Origin: Verrucomicrobiota bacterium
GTDB lineage: Bacteria > Verrucomicrobiota > Verrucomicrobiia > Opitutales > Opitutaceae
Direction of reading: 5' to 3'
Assembly (NCBI GenBank): GCA_030605125.1
Contig: JAUWBD010000003.1
Coordinates: 17,496-81,495, forward strand
Length of the DNA: 64,000 bases
Shown here: in pieces, positions 1 to 9,175 of the stretch
Position numbering within the stretch: the first letter of the stretch is position 1
Layout of the letters: the number at the start of each line of letters is the position of its first letter
Translations under genes and position numbers: made by a program
The notes under the pieces: generated by a model
Seen by the model: the letters and a program-made list of their open reading frames with translations, nothing else
Database searches by the model: none
Told to the model about the DNA's origin: nothing

Positions 1-1038
1 CTCCGCCGCCAGCGCTTCAACACCATCGCCAACTGGTCCGACCTCGCGCTCGGCCGCGAATCGCGCATCCCCTACACCCGCCCCCTGCGCGACCTCTCCT
101 CGCTCTCCGTCCCGAAGCTCTTCCGCGACTTCCCCGACGTCCACCACCCCGGCTTCCCCGCCGCCTGCGCCGTATGGGCGGAGCAACTACGCGACACCCG
201 CGACAACCCCGCCTTCCTCGGCTACTTCATCTGCAACGAGCCCACCTGGGCCATCGCCAAGCTCTCCCCCGCCGCCGGCATGCTCGCCAACACCGACGAG
301 GCCGCCGCCCGCACCGAGTTCGCCGCCTGGCTGCGCGCCCGCCACCGCGACGACGCCGCGCTCGCCGCCGCCTGGGACGCGCCCGCCGCCAGTTTCTCCC
401 TCGTGGCCGCCGGTCGTTGGCCGCGCCTGCCCGCCTCGGCCGGCTTCGTCGCCGACACCGAGGCCTTCTCCGGCCTCATGGCCGCCCGACTCTTCGACGC
501 CCTGGGCGCCGCCTGCCGCACCGTCGATCCCCACCACCTCAACCTCGGCGCGCGCTTCGCCCACCTCCCCGCATCCTGGATGCGGGAGGCCTTCGGCACC
601 TTCGACGTCTTCAGCTTCAACTCCTACAGCAAGCGCCCCCGCGCCGCCGCCGCCGAGGTCTCCGCGCTCTTGCACAAGCCCGTGCTCATCGGCGAGTGGC
701 ACTTCGGCGCCACCGACACCGGCTTCCCCGCCGCCGCGCTCGAGACCGTCGCCACCCAGCGCGACCGCGCCCTCGCCTACCGCCGCTACCTCGAGGCCCA
801 CGCCGCCGCGCCTTGGTGCGTCGGCGCGCATTGGTTTACCCTCTACGACCAGAGCGCCCTCGGCCGCTTCGACGGCGAGCCCTACAACTGCGGCTTCTAC
901 GACGTCTGCCACCGCGAGCAGGCCGAGATCGCCGCCGCCGCCCGCGCCTCGCACGAAAGCCTTTACGACATCGCCGCCGGCACCCGCCCGCCCGACGAGC
1001 TCCCCACCCCGCGCCACCTTCCGCGCCTGAGCCTGTAG
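1..1038 (+). CDS. GH50/GH-A-like glycoside hydrolase, C-terminal part (cut by window edge)
   Basis: The frame is open from base 1 and the gene starts outside the window; 345 residues are visible. It looks like the C-terminal part of a TIM-barrel retaining glycosidase. GYFICNEPTW carries the NEP acid/base glutamate (visible residue 80). LIGEWHFGATDTGF carries the probable nucleophile glutamate (visible residue 232). GAHWFTLYDQ and the following GRFDGEPYNCGFYDV resemble the end of GH50 beta-agarases and related beta-galactosidase-like enzymes. The exact substrate cannot be read. No C-terminal sorting signal is seen. The next gene starts 155 bp downstream with its own upstream motif, so it is probably transcribed separately. 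Confidence 0.75.
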   Translation, partial: LRRQRFNTIANWSDLALGRESRIPYTRPLRDLSSLSVPKLFRDFPDVHHPGFPAACAVWAEQLRDTRDNPAFLGYFICNEPTWAIAKLSPAAGMLANTDEAAARTEFAAWLRARHRDDAALAAAWDAPAASFSLVAAGRWPRLPASAGFVADTEAFSGLMAARLFDALGAACRTVDPHHLNLGARFAHLPASWMREAFGTFDVFSFNSYSKRPRAAAAEVSALLHKPVLIGEWHFGATDTGFPAAALETVATQRDRALAYRRYLEAHAAAPWCVGAHWFTLYDQSALGRFDGEPYNCGFYDVCHREQAEIAAAARASHESLYDIAAGTRPPDELPTPRHLPRLSL

Positions 1039-1084
1039 CGGACCCGTAAAAACACCCACTCGCCCCTAGCGTCGCGGGAATCGT

Positions 1085-1098
1085 CGCAACGATTTGCG
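1085..1098 (+). promoter_or_regulatory. CGCAA-N4-TTGCG dyad
   Basis: The sequence CGCAACGATTTGCG lies 95 bp upstream of the ATG at 1194. It is one copy of a dyad that recurs before many secreted or hydrolase genes in this window. It resembles LacI/PurR-family operators in its CGCAA/TTGCG arms. The function is inferred. Confidence 0.45.
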
Positions 1099-1193
1099 CC
1101 CCGCACTCGTTGTTCGAAACCGGCTTTCCTCGTGCCTTACCCCCGGAAAATCCCCCACCCCGCCTCCACACAACCCTCCCTCGCAGCTTCGCC

Positions 1194-4100
1194 ATGTCTT
1201 CCATCGGATACTGCCCCGCTTCCGCCTCTCGCGTTTCTCGCGCCGCCACGTCTGCACTGCTCGCCGCCTTTTCTGCCGCCGGCCTCCAGTTTGCCGTCCC
1301 GTCCCTCTCCGCCCAGATCCAGTGGGCCAACACCGGCACCGACTGGGGCACCGGCTCCAACTGGATCGGCAACAGCGTCCCCACCGACACGAGCGTGGCT
1401 CGTCTCTACAACACCGGCGCCTCGGGCGCCAACCTCTACGTCACCCCCGTGGTCACCGGCTCCTACGGCGTGCTCGGCCTCGACTTCAGGATGTCCAACG
1501 CGACGTTCAACAGCACCCAGTCCGTGAGCATCAACCGCGGCGCGGGCGCTTCGCAGCTCACCATCGGAAGCAGCGGCATCATCACGGACAACGCGTCCGC
1601 CACCGCGACGATCCACACCGACCTCGTCATCGCCGCCAACCAAACCTGGAACACCGGCTCCGGCTCCACGCTCACGATCGGCTCCGCCGGCACGCTCACC
1701 AACAGCGGCAACTTCACCATCACCAAGCAGGGGAGCGGCAACCTCAACCTCAACGCCAACCTCAACAACTTCACCGGCGGCATCAACATATCCGGCGGCG
1801 TGCTTCAGTTCGGCACGAGTTCCACCTACGGCGGCGTCATCCAAGGCTCCGGCGGCATCTGGGTCGGCAGCGGCGTCCTCACCCTCCGCGGGGCCAACAC
1901 CTACAGCGGCCAGACCAACATCACCGTCGGCACCGTGCGCGTCGCCTCCATCGGCAACACCGGCGCCACCAGCAGCACCCTGGGCACCAACTCCACGATC
2001 CGCCTCGGCACCACGACCTTCACCGGCGTCCTCGAATACACCGGGCTCGGCGAATCCACCAACCGCACCTTCGACCTCGCCGGCGGCACCGGCGCCAGCA
2101 CCACCGGCGGCGCCACCATCAGCAACCTCGGCTTCGGCACGCTCACCCTCGCCGGCCCGATCACGAGCGCCGCGGCCAGCAACAGCACCAACGTCCTCAA
2201 CCTCCTCGGCAACGTCACCCTCGCCACCGGCCTCAACAACGCGGGCAACGGCGGCGCGACCCGGCTGAACGTCGTCGGCGGCTCCGGCGCCACCACGATC
2301 CAGGCGGCCAGCAACTTCAGCGGCGGCATCCTCGGCAACCGCGGCGGCACGCTCGTCGTGGACTACGCGGCCGGCGGCACGCTCAACAGCGCCAACAACG
2401 TCACCTTCACCAACGGCGGCAACCTCCGGCTCAACGGTATCAGCTCCGGCACTACGCAGACGCTCGGCAACCTCGGCTTTCAGGACGGCGCCAACCACGT
2501 GGCGCTCAACAACACCGCCCTCACCCTCGGCACCCTCACCCGCACCACCGGCATCGACTCCTACGTCCTCTTCGACCTCTCCAACAGCGGCTCGCTCCGC
2601 GCGGTCACCAACGGCGCCGCCGGCTCCCTCGTGGACCACGTGATCGTCGGCGGCACCGCCAGCACCAACCTCGCCGGCTTCCTCGTCCGCACCGCTTCCG
2701 GCGGGATCGACTTCGCCAGCGCCGCGTCCGCCTCCGCCACCGCGCAGGACATCATCCCGCTCGGCTCCAGCATCGCGTCGGGCGCTTTCAGCACCTTCAC
2801 CGGCACCAGCACCGGCAACACCGTCAACGGCCGCATCAGCTCCAACGGCACCACCAGCGTCGGCAGCGCCCAGACCCTCGGCACCCTGCGCGTGGACACC
2901 ACCAGCGCCGCCGGCGGCACGCTTCAGATCAACAGCGGCACGCTCACCGTCGCCAAGAACGCCATCATCTTCGACGGCACCGGCAACTACACCATCGGCG
3001 GCAACGGCACCCTCTCCGCCATCAATCTCTACCAATACAGCAGCGGCACGGTCACCCTCTCCACGGCCGGCATCGGCAACCGCATCGCCAAGTTCGGCCC
3101 CGGCCTGCTCATTAACAACAGCAACAGCACCTTCGGCTCCAGCGGCGCCAACTCGGTCGCCGTCTTCGAGGGCGTTTATCGCGCCGGCACCGCCAACTCG
3201 CTTTCCCTCGGCCGCATCAACCTCGGCACCGGCGGCGTCCTCGAGCTCACCAGCGGCTCCGGCGACCTCACCCGCTCGCTCGGCACCACCGGCACCAACG
3301 TCAACTTCATCGGCGACGGCGGATTCAGCGCCTTCGGCGGAAATCGCTTTGTCGCCCTCGGCGGCGCCGCCACCCCGACCAACCTCGTCTGGAGCAGCAC
3401 GGGAAGCTTCCTGCAGAACGGCAACCGCCTCATCCTGAGCAGCACGACCTCGGACAGCACGATCGATTTCCGAAACTCGATCGACTTCAACGGCGTTCAG
3501 CGCGAGGTCAGCGTGGGCAACGGCTCCGCCACCGTGGACGCCATCCTGAGCGGCACGCTCGGCAGCGCCACCTACGCGGGCGGCGGGCTCTTCAAGAGCG
3601 GCGCCGGCACCCTGGCCCTCACCGGCACCAACACCTACACCGGCCTCACCACGATCTCCGCCGGCCAGCTCAACCTCGGCAACGGCGGCACCACCGGCTC
3701 CATCGTCGGCAACGTCACCAACGACGGCATCCTTGGCTTCAACCGCTCCGACGCCCTCTCCTACGCCGGAGTGATCAGCGGCAGCGGCTCGGTGGTCCAG
3801 CTCGGCACCGGCTCCACCATTCTCACCGGCGCGCACACCTACTCCGGCGGCACCACCGTCACGGCCGGCGCGTTGTTCGTGAACGGCTCGCTTGGCACCG
3901 GCCCGGTCACGGTCTCCGGCGGCACTCTCGCCGGCTCCGGCACCATCAATGGCGCCACCACGATCCAGGCGGGCGGCCTGCTCGCTCCCGGCAACTCGCC
4001 CGGCACGCTCACCTTCACCAACGGCCTCACCATCTCGGGCACCTACGCCTGGGAACTCGGCGCGCTCAGCGTGGACGACCCCGGCGTGAACTTCGACCGG

Positions 4101-4427
4101 ATCGTCGTCACCGGCGGGGCCGTCAATGTCGCGGGCGCCTCGCTCAGCCTCGGCCTCGGCGCCTTCGCCCCCTCGGCCGACGCGTTCTGGGCCGGCAACC
4201 GTTCGTGGACCATCCTCGACGCCAGCGGCGCCACCTCCGTCGCCGGCACCTTCTCCATCACCAACGACCAGTCGGGCTGGAGCGAGTGGGGTTCCTTCAG
4301 CGCGATCACGACCAGCACCGGCGTGGACCTCCAGTGGACCGCCGTGATCCCCGAGCCCTCCGCCTTCGCCGGCCTCGCCGGCCTCGGCGCCCTCGGCTTC
4401 GCCGCCCTCCGCCGCCGCCGTCGCTAA
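1194..4427 (+). CDS. Autotransporter-associated beta-strand repeat protein with PEP-CTERM
   Basis: A 1077-residue secreted protein. The ATG at 1194 is preferred over an upstream ATG at 1110 because it directly precedes a signal peptide (residues 1 to about 43, ending near LSAQIQW). The body is Gly/Ser/Thr/Asn-rich beta-helix sequence with passenger-type repeats, for example LTLRGANTYSGQTNI, LALTGTNTYTGLTTI and ILTGAHTYSGGTTV, each followed by an AG-x-L turn. The C-terminus is a PEP-CTERM signal: IPEPSAF, a hydrophobic Ala/Gly/Leu helix and an RRRRR tail. In this family the signal is processed by an exosortase, none of which lies in this window. There is no classical outer-membrane autotransporter barrel. 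It is probably a cell-surface or exopolysaccharide-associated structural protein. Confidence 0.85.
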   Translation: MSSIGYCPASASRVSRAATSALLAAFSAAGLQFAVPSLSAQIQWANTGTDWGTGSNWIGNSVPTDTSVARLYNTGASGANLYVTPVVTGSYGVLGLDFRMSNATFNSTQSVSINRGAGASQLTIGSSGIITDNASATATIHTDLVIAANQTWNTGSGSTLTIGSAGTLTNSGNFTITKQGSGNLNLNANLNNFTGGINISGGVLQFGTSSTYGGVIQGSGGIWVGSGVLTLRGANTYSGQTNITVGTVRVASIGNTGATSSTLGTNSTIRLGTTTFTGVLEYTGLGESTNRTFDLAGGTGASTTGGATISNLGFGTLTLAGPITSAAASNSTNVLNLLGNVTLATGLNNAGNGGATRLNVVGGSGATTIQAASNFSGGILGNRGGTLVVDYAAGGTLNSANNVTFTNGGNLRLNGISSGTTQTLGNLGFQDGANHVALNNTALTLGTLTRTTGIDSYVLFDLSNSGSLRAVTNGAAGSLVDHVIVGGTASTNLAGFLVRTASGGIDFASAASASATAQDIIPLGSSIASGAFSTFTGTSTGNTVNGRISSNGTTSVGSAQTLGTLRVDTTSAAGGTLQINSGTLTVAKNAIIFDGTGNYTIGGNGTLSAINLYQYSSGTVTLSTAGIGNRIAKFGPGLLINNSNSTFGSSGANSVAVFEGVYRAGTANSLSLGRINLGTGGVLELTSGSGDLTRSLGTTGTNVNFIGDGGFSAFGGNRFVALGGAATPTNLVWSSTGSFLQNGNRLILSSTTSDSTIDFRNSIDFNGVQREVSVGNGSATVDAILSGTLGSATYAGGGLFKSGAGTLALTGTNTYTGLTTISAGQLNLGNGGTTGSIVGNVTNDGILGFNRSDALSYAGVISGSGSVVQLGTGSTILTGAHTYSGGTTVTAGALFVNGSLGTGPVTVSGGTLAGSGTINGATTIQAGGLLAPGNSPGTLTFTNGLTISGTYAWELGALSVDDPGVNFDRIVVTGGAVNVAGASLSLGLGAFAPSADAFWAGNRSWTILDASGATSVAGTFSITNDQSGWSEWGSFSAITTSTGVDLQWTAVIPEPSAFAGLAGLGALGFAALRRRRR

Positions 4428-4434
4428 ACCGGCA

Positions 4435-4458
4435 GAGGGCGTGCCCCCTCACGCCCTC
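4435..4458. repeat. GAGGGCGTG hairpin, intergenic repeat family
   Basis: Perfect 9-bp arms GAGGGCGTG and CACGCCCTC flank a CCCCCT loop directly after the PEP-CTERM gene. It is related to the GAGGGCACG hairpins at 16674, 16831 and 46548. It has no T-run, so it is not a classical terminator, though it sits where one would be expected. Confidence 0.6.
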
Positions 4459-4481
4459 ACCCTTGCCCCTCGGCTCTCCGC

Positions 4482-4513
4482 CATTGGGCATTGGACATTG
4501 GTCATTGGTCATT
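4482..4513 (+). repeat. Heptamer tandem repeat CATTGGN
   Basis: Four consecutive 7-mers (CATTGGG, CATTGGA, CATTGGT, CATTGGT) are followed by a partial fifth. They lie in the gap between the convergent PEP-CTERM gene and LacI gene. A 9-bp duplication AGCGGCGTC follows at about 4521. Confidence 0.75.
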
Positions 4514-4536
4514 CCGCGCCAGCGGCGTCAGCGGCG

Positions 4537-5511
4537 TCATTCCGACCAGCGGCCCGGCACCAGCACGGTCACGGGCTGCGCGAGCAGCCCGAGCCTCCCT
4601 GCTCGCAGCAGCCCGTCCAGCGCCGCCATCGCCTCCGCGCCCACCCGCGGAAAATCCGGCCGCACCCCCGGCCCCGCCTCCTTCGCCCGCAAGTGCAACC
4701 GCGCCTGCGCCAGCCCGCGCCGCGGCCACTCCACCACCCGCCCGCTCTCCGTGAGCAAGGCATCCGGCTTCACCTTCAGGAACCAGCGCTCAAAGCGCCG
4801 CCGCTCCTCCGCCTCGGCCGCGCACGGGTCCACCAGATGCACCCGCGCGGCCGTGGCGCCTTCGTGCACCAGAAACGCCGCCGCATAGCGCCGGTCCGTG
4901 CGCTCGTGGATGCTCGCGTCCAGCACCAGCCCCACGCGCTTCGCCCCCGCCTCGCGCAACCGCTCCAGCGCCAGCTTCGCGTCATGGTAATAATCCCGCG
5001 CCACCCGCGTCAGCCCGGTGTTCACAAGCGAGCTGCCCACCAGCACCGCCGCAAAGTTTGCCCACTCCAGATCGTAGCGCGGCGCCGGCCCGCTCGAGTT
5101 GGGCGATAACAACATGCCGCGGATCCCCCGCGCCGCCAAGACCCGGCTCACGTCGCGCTCCTTCAGCCCATCCCGCCACGGCTTCACCACCTCCAGCCGA
5201 TAGCCCAGCGCCTCCGCCGCCGCCCGCGCCCCGGCCTCCTCCTCGGCCGCGCCGCCCTCCGCATGGGTCCACACGAAGGCCACCGTCTCGCGGTAGCGCA
5301 CGCCCTTGCCCCGCCCCAGACCGCCCATCACCTCCGCCACCACCGGATCGCGCCGATAGCCGCGCGTCTCCGCCCGCCGCCGGATCCGCTCCGCCAGCTC
5401 CGGCCGCACCGTGTCCTGCCCGCGCAGGGCCCGCGACACCGTGATCGGCGACACTTTCAGCTCCGCCGCCAACGAACGCACCGTCGGCGCCCCTTTTTTC
5501 GCGCTCATCAT
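4537..5511 (-). CDS. LacI-family transcriptional regulator
   Basis: A 324-residue protein. The N-terminal helix-turn-helix (about residues 9-50) reads PTVRSLAAELKVSPITVSRA, then a hinge with ETRGYRRDPVVAEVM; the periplasmic-binding-like sensor domain follows. It starts at a double ATG (MM), so the start is uncertain by one codon. It is divergent from the FAD oxidoreductase at 5577 with 65 bp between starts, so that gene is the likeliest target. The ligand is unknown; sugars or sugar acids are usual for this family. A CAGTAA motif just upstream of its start also occurs upstream of the second LacI gene. Confidence 0.85.
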   Translation of the reverse strand: MMSAKKGAPTVRSLAAELKVSPITVSRALRGQDTVRPELAERIRRRAETRGYRRDPVVAEVMGGLGRGKGVRYRETVAFVWTHAEGGAAEEEAGARAAAEALGYRLEVVKPWRDGLKERDVSRVLAARGIRGMLLSPNSSGPAPRYDLEWANFAAVLVGSSLVNTGLTRVARDYYHDAKLALERLREAGAKRVGLVLDASIHERTDRRYAAAFLVHEGATAARVHLVDPCAAEAEERRRFERWFLKVKPDALLTESGRVVEWPRRGLAQARLHLRAKEAGPGVRPDFPRVGAEAMAALDGLLRAGRLGLLAQPVTVLVPGRWSE

Positions 5512-5576
5512 GTTACTGTGTCATCCCGGCGACATCGCGTGCAAGTCCGTCCGCGGCTGATCTGGTGTCGTCGCCC

Positions 5577-7979
5577 ATGCAAACCCGCTCCGAAACCCAC
5601 GATGTCATCGTCTGCGGCGGAGGCCTCGCCGGCTTCTGCGCCGCCGTCGCCGCCGCCCGCCACGGCGCCAAGGTCGCCCTCGTCCAGGACCGCCCCGTCC
5701 TCGGCGGCAACGCCTCCTCCGAAATCTGCGTCACCGTGCACGGCGCCGCCGGCTTCCACGCCTACTCCCGCGAGACCGGCATCCTCTCCGAGATCCTCAT
5801 CGAGGAGCGCGCCCGCAACCACGCCGAGATCAATGAAAACGGCTGGACCAACTCCGTCTTCGACCAGGTCCTCTACGACCTCGCCCGGCGCACGCCCAAT
5901 CTCACCGTCCACCTCAACACCGCGGTGCACGACGTGCTCCTCGGCAACGACGAGATCAGCGGTCTCGCCGACGAGGCCCGCCGCCCCCAACCCGACACCA
6001 CCCACGGCTACTACCGCCGCCCGCCCTGCGCCCCGCGCCGCCGCATCGCCGCCGTCGTCGCCCGCGTCGCCAACGCCGAGCTCGAGCTCACCCTCCGCGG
6101 CAAGACCTTCATCGACTGCACCGGCGACGGCCTCGTCGCCCACCTCGCCGGTTGCGGCTGGAAAATGGGCAGCGAGAGCAAGGAGCAGACCGGCGAGGTC
6201 CACGCGCCGGCCAAGGCCTCGACCAACACGATGGGCAACTCCATCCACATCCGCGCCCGCGACATCGGCCGCCCCGCGCCCTACACCCCGCCGAGCTGGA
6301 TCAAGAAGATCCCCGACGCAGATTTCTTCCACAAGCGCGGCCGCGGCCTCTACGACCTGCGCGGCGGCTTCTGGTGGATCGAGATCGGCATGCCCTGGCA
6401 CACCATCCACGACAACGAGACCATCCGCGGCGAACTCACCGCCTGGGCGCTCGCCGTCTGGGACTGGATCAAGAACCACGACGAAACCACCAAGCACCGC
6501 GCGACGAACTACGCCCTCGACTGGATCGGCCAGGTGCCGGGCAAGCGCGAGAGCCGCCGCATCGACGGCCTCTATGAGTTCAACGAACACGACATCCAGG
6601 CCAACATCGCGCTCCCCGACGAGATCGCCTACGGCGGCTGGTTCGTGGACCTGCACACGCCCGGCGGCCTGCTCGCCGAGCACAGCGAGCCCATGGCCGG
6701 CGAAGGTTACCAGGCCGACAGCGAATACGGAGCCAAGTCCTACGTCGGCCCCTACGGCGTGCCGCTCCGTTCGCACATCGCCGCCGACCTCGACAACCTA
6801 CTCCTCGCGGGGCGCTGTCTCTCCGCGACCCACGCCGCGCTCGGCACCGTGCGCGTCATGGCCACCGTCGCGCTCGTCGGCCAGGCCGTCGGCACCGGCG
6901 CCGCCCTCGCCCTCGAGAAACAGCTCCCGCTCTCCGCCCTCCCCGAGGCGCCCCACATCGCCGAGCTCCAGCAACGCCTCCTGCGCGACGGCTGCTTCCT
7001 GCCCAACCTCCGCCACCAAGACGCCGCCGACCTCGCCCGCACCGCCCGCGTCTCCGCCTCGTCCCACGCCCTCAGCCACGGCGTCGGCCCCGACGATCCC
7101 ACGCAGCTCGGCGACATCGGCTGGGGCTCCGGCGCCGCCGGTCTGCCCAAGGGCTCCGCCTCCTGGCCTCTGAACCGCCTCGCCGCCCAATGGATCGCCG
7201 TCTCCGGCGGCCGCCTCGACCGCGTCTCCGCCTGCCTCGACAACCTCACCGGCGCGCCGCGCACGATCCGCGCCCGCCTCACCCGCCCCGAGCACATCTG
7301 GGACTACCGCCGCGAGCTGCCCCTCCTCGCCGAGACCACGCTCACCGTGCCCGTCGGCGAGAAACGCTGGATCGAGTGGCCCGTCGCCCTCGCCGCCCTG
7401 CCCGACGGCTTCGTTCGCCTCGAGCTCGTGGCCGAGAGTCCGGAGGCCGCGCCCGGCTGGCGCTCCTCGCGCCGCATCCTGCAAGGCCAGCTCGCCGCCT
7501 GGGCGATGAGCCCGAAAAAACTCCGCCGCCTCGATCCCGGACTCAGCTTGGCCTTCCGCGTCGAGCCGCCCCAGCCGGTTTATGGCCCCGAGCAGGTGCT
7601 CAGCGGTGTCACCCGCCCGCACCGCGCCACCAACCTCTGGCGTTCCGATCCGGGCCAGCCGCTCCCGCAGTGGCTCGAGTTGTCCTGGCCCGAGCGCCGC
7701 ACGATCCGCGAGGTGCAGCTCACCTTCCCTGGACACCTGCTGCGCGAGATCCACGCCTACCCGCCCTTCTTCCGCGACCCGCAGACGCCGCGCGACTACG
7801 TGATCGAGGCCTGGGTGGACGACGCCTGGCGCGAGGTGCACGTGGAAAAAGGCAATTACCAACGCCTCCGCCGGCACACCTTTCCCGCGCCCGTCACCAC
7901 AAAACGGATACGCGTGGTCGTGCAAGCCACCAACGGCGACGCCAGCGCGATGATCTACGAGGTCCGCTGCCACGTGTAG
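5577..7979 (+). CDS. FAD-dependent oxidoreductase (FAD_oxidored/PF12831 type) with C-terminal extension
   Basis: An 800-residue protein. ATG 5577 was chosen over GTG 5565, which adds only four residues. The Rossmann FAD motif VIVCGGGLAGFCAAVAAARHG and the following VLGGNASSEI lie within the first 50 residues. The second FAD segment, FIDCTGDGLVAHLAGCGW, falls near 180-200 and the closing motif LLLAGRCLSATHAALGTVRV near 410-430. The last 300 residues look like a beta-rich, galactose-binding-like tail (REVQLTFPGHL, IRVVVQATNGDAS). This family is frequent beside CAZyme genes in Verrucomicrobiota and Planctomycetes, but its substrate is unproven. No signal peptide is seen, so it is probably cytoplasmic. 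The LacI gene at 5511 is divergent. The stop codon lies inside a REP-like element shared with the convergent LacI gene. Confidence 0.8.
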   Translation: MQTRSETHDVIVCGGGLAGFCAAVAAARHGAKVALVQDRPVLGGNASSEICVTVHGAAGFHAYSRETGILSEILIEERARNHAEINENGWTNSVFDQVLYDLARRTPNLTVHLNTAVHDVLLGNDEISGLADEARRPQPDTTHGYYRRPPCAPRRRIAAVVARVANAELELTLRGKTFIDCTGDGLVAHLAGCGWKMGSESKEQTGEVHAPAKASTNTMGNSIHIRARDIGRPAPYTPPSWIKKIPDADFFHKRGRGLYDLRGGFWWIEIGMPWHTIHDNETIRGELTAWALAVWDWIKNHDETTKHRATNYALDWIGQVPGKRESRRIDGLYEFNEHDIQANIALPDEIAYGGWFVDLHTPGGLLAEHSEPMAGEGYQADSEYGAKSYVGPYGVPLRSHIAADLDNLLLAGRCLSATHAALGTVRVMATVALVGQAVGTGAALALEKQLPLSALPEAPHIAELQQRLLRDGCFLPNLRHQDAADLARTARVSASSHALSHGVGPDDPTQLGDIGWGSGAAGLPKGSASWPLNRLAAQWIAVSGGRLDRVSACLDNLTGAPRTIRARLTRPEHIWDYRRELPLLAETTLTVPVGEKRWIEWPVALAALPDGFVRLELVAESPEAAPGWRSSRRILQGQLAAWAMSPKKLRRLDPGLSLAFRVEPPQPVYGPEQVLSGVTRPHRATNLWRSDPGQPLPQWLELSWPERRTIREVQLTFPGHLLREIHAYPPFFRDPQTPRDYVIEAWVDDAWREVHVEKGNYQRLRRHTFPAPVTTKRIRVVVQATNGDASAMIYEVRCHV

Positions 7980-8056
7980 GGTCGTCGCTTGCGACGACCG
8001 CGTCCGCGTTGCGGCCCCACGCGCCAATCCGGCATTCGCAAGCGAACGCCCTACAC
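7974..8056. repeat. REP/BIME-like paired hairpin element, copy 1
   Basis: The outer ends GTGTAGGG and CCCTACAC are perfect inverted repeats and supply the TAG stops of both convergent genes. Inside, GTCGTCGCTTGCGACGAC is a perfect 8-bp hairpin with a TT loop. GGCATTCGCAAGCGAACGCC is a 9-bp hairpin with one wobble. The two halves are inverted relatives of each other, as in bacterial interspersed mosaic elements. Copies occur at 14987 and 33731, with degraded ones at 56046 and possibly 62268. It may also act as a bidirectional terminator. Confidence 0.8.
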
Positions 8057-9070
8057 GGCCGCTCCGTGCAGCGTGCCGCCCGCCACCCACACCCCTTCGT
8101 TCATCACCGTGAGCGGCTCGGCCGGCACGCCCGTCTCGTGCCGGAAACGCGACTGCAAGAGCAGATCGATCGCGCACTCCCCGGTGCGCCGCGTGTCCTT
8201 ATACACGCCGCTCACGCGCCCGGCCGGATCGTCCACATCGAGCGACACGCCGCCAAAACGCGTCTCCAGTTGCCCGCCGCCGTCCGAGGCCATCGCCAGC
8301 AACTCGTCGTTCTCCGTCACCACCACGTCCGCCCGCCGACGCCGCACCCAGGCCGCGAGGTCGTCTTCGAAATACGGTTCCGAATTCACGTCCTTCGCGC
8401 ACTCCGCCCCGCGCCACGCCAAAAAAGCCGCGAGGTAGGCGCGGTGCGCCTGCCCGCGCTGCGTGAGCAAGACCGGCCGCCGGCACCCCATCGCATCCAG
8501 CCGGTCCAGCACGCGCCCGAGCGCGTTGTAGTGGTGATGCTGCGCCCGGTTGAGCTCGGGCGAGCGCAGCGCCGTGCCCACCGTCACCGCCGCCAATTCT
8601 TCCCAAGGCAAATCCGGCGCGGGCGTCTGCTCGTTGGCGGGCGGCGTGATCACCACCGCGCGGATGCCGCGCGCGCGCAACTGCCGCCGCAGCGTCGCGT
8701 CCGCCCTGCGCCCGGCCGGAATGGTGAACTCGTCGATCCCGCACCCATGCCGCGCCGCGCCCTCCTGCAAGCCCCGCCGCAGCTCGCGGTGAAAGGCGGT
8801 CGGCAGCGCCTCCAGCTCCGCCCACGGCCGCCACCACAGCACCGCGATGGTCTCGCGAAACACCGGCCGCCGACGCCGCACGAAGCTGCGCATCACCTCC
8901 GAGACCAGCGGGTCGCTCGTCCAGCCCAGCGACGCCGCCGTCTCCTTCACCCGCGCCCGCAGCTCCGGCCGGATGCGCTCATCGTCGCGCAGCGCGAGCG
9001 AGACCGTCATGCGCGACACCCCGAGCCGCTCCGCCACCATCCGCAGGGATACGGGGCCAGTCTTTGCCAT
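8051..9070 (-). CDS. LacI-family transcriptional regulator
   Basis: A 339-residue protein. ATG 9070 (MAKTGPVSLRMVAERLGV) is preferred to a TTG at 9082, because a purine-rich GGAAAAGGG precedes it. The helix-turn-helix VSLRMVAERLGVSRMTVSLA spans roughly residues 7-27, followed by the usual hinge (AASLGWTSDPLVSEVM) and a sensor domain (RAVVITPPANEQ, VVVTENDELLAMASD). It resembles the LacI protein at 4537 in hinge style (DPLVSEVM versus DPVVAEVM), so the two are probably paralogues. It is divergent from the DNRLRE PEP-CTERM gene at 9176 (105 bp apart). The inverted repeat at 9125-9155 in that gap is a candidate operator. Its stop lies within the REP-like element. Confidence 0.85.
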   Translation of the reverse strand: MAKTGPVSLRMVAERLGVSRMTVSLALRDDERIRPELRARVKETAASLGWTSDPLVSEVMRSFVRRRRPVFRETIAVLWWRPWAELEALPTAFHRELRRGLQEGAARHGCGIDEFTIPAGRRADATLRRQLRARGIRAVVITPPANEQTPAPDLPWEELAAVTVGTALRSPELNRAQHHHYNALGRVLDRLDAMGCRRPVLLTQRGQAHRAYLAAFLAWRGAECAKDVNSEPYFEDDLAAWVRRRRADVVVTENDELLAMASDGGGQLETRFGGVSLDVDDPAGRVSGVYKDTRRTGECAIDLLLQSRFRHETGVPAEPLTVMNEGVWVAGGTLHGAAV

Positions 9071-9124
9071 GCCCTTTTCCAATCCGGCCCACGCGCTGCG
9101 GCAACCTGCATTTTACTGTAGAAC

Positions 9125-9155
9125 GGGCGCTGTGCTTAAGTTGCGACAAGCGCCC
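9125..9155. promoter_or_regulatory. Inverted repeat between divergent genes (candidate operator)
   Basis: GGGCGCT and AGCGCCC are perfect arms separated by 17 bp, midway between the LacI gene and the DNRLRE gene. Its position suggests an operator or 5' UTR hairpin. There is no direct evidence for function. Confidence 0.35.
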
Positions 9156-9175
9156 CTGCACAAGGTGTCTCCACC

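Noticed and set aside
1137..3836. Long minus-strand open frame opposite the beta-strand-repeat gene
   Set aside because: Composition is the mirror of the repeat-rich gene (Ala/Gly/Glu/Val); no start context or domains.
1194..4427. Repeat-rich DNA that might be a CRISPR array or minisatellite
   Set aside because: The repetition follows beta-strand protein repeats with variable spacing and sequence; there are no constant repeats with unique spacers.
5511..5576. LacI operator between LacI and FAD oxidoreductase genes
   Set aside because: Only weak symmetry (GTC...GAC around CCGG) was found; too poor to list as a site.
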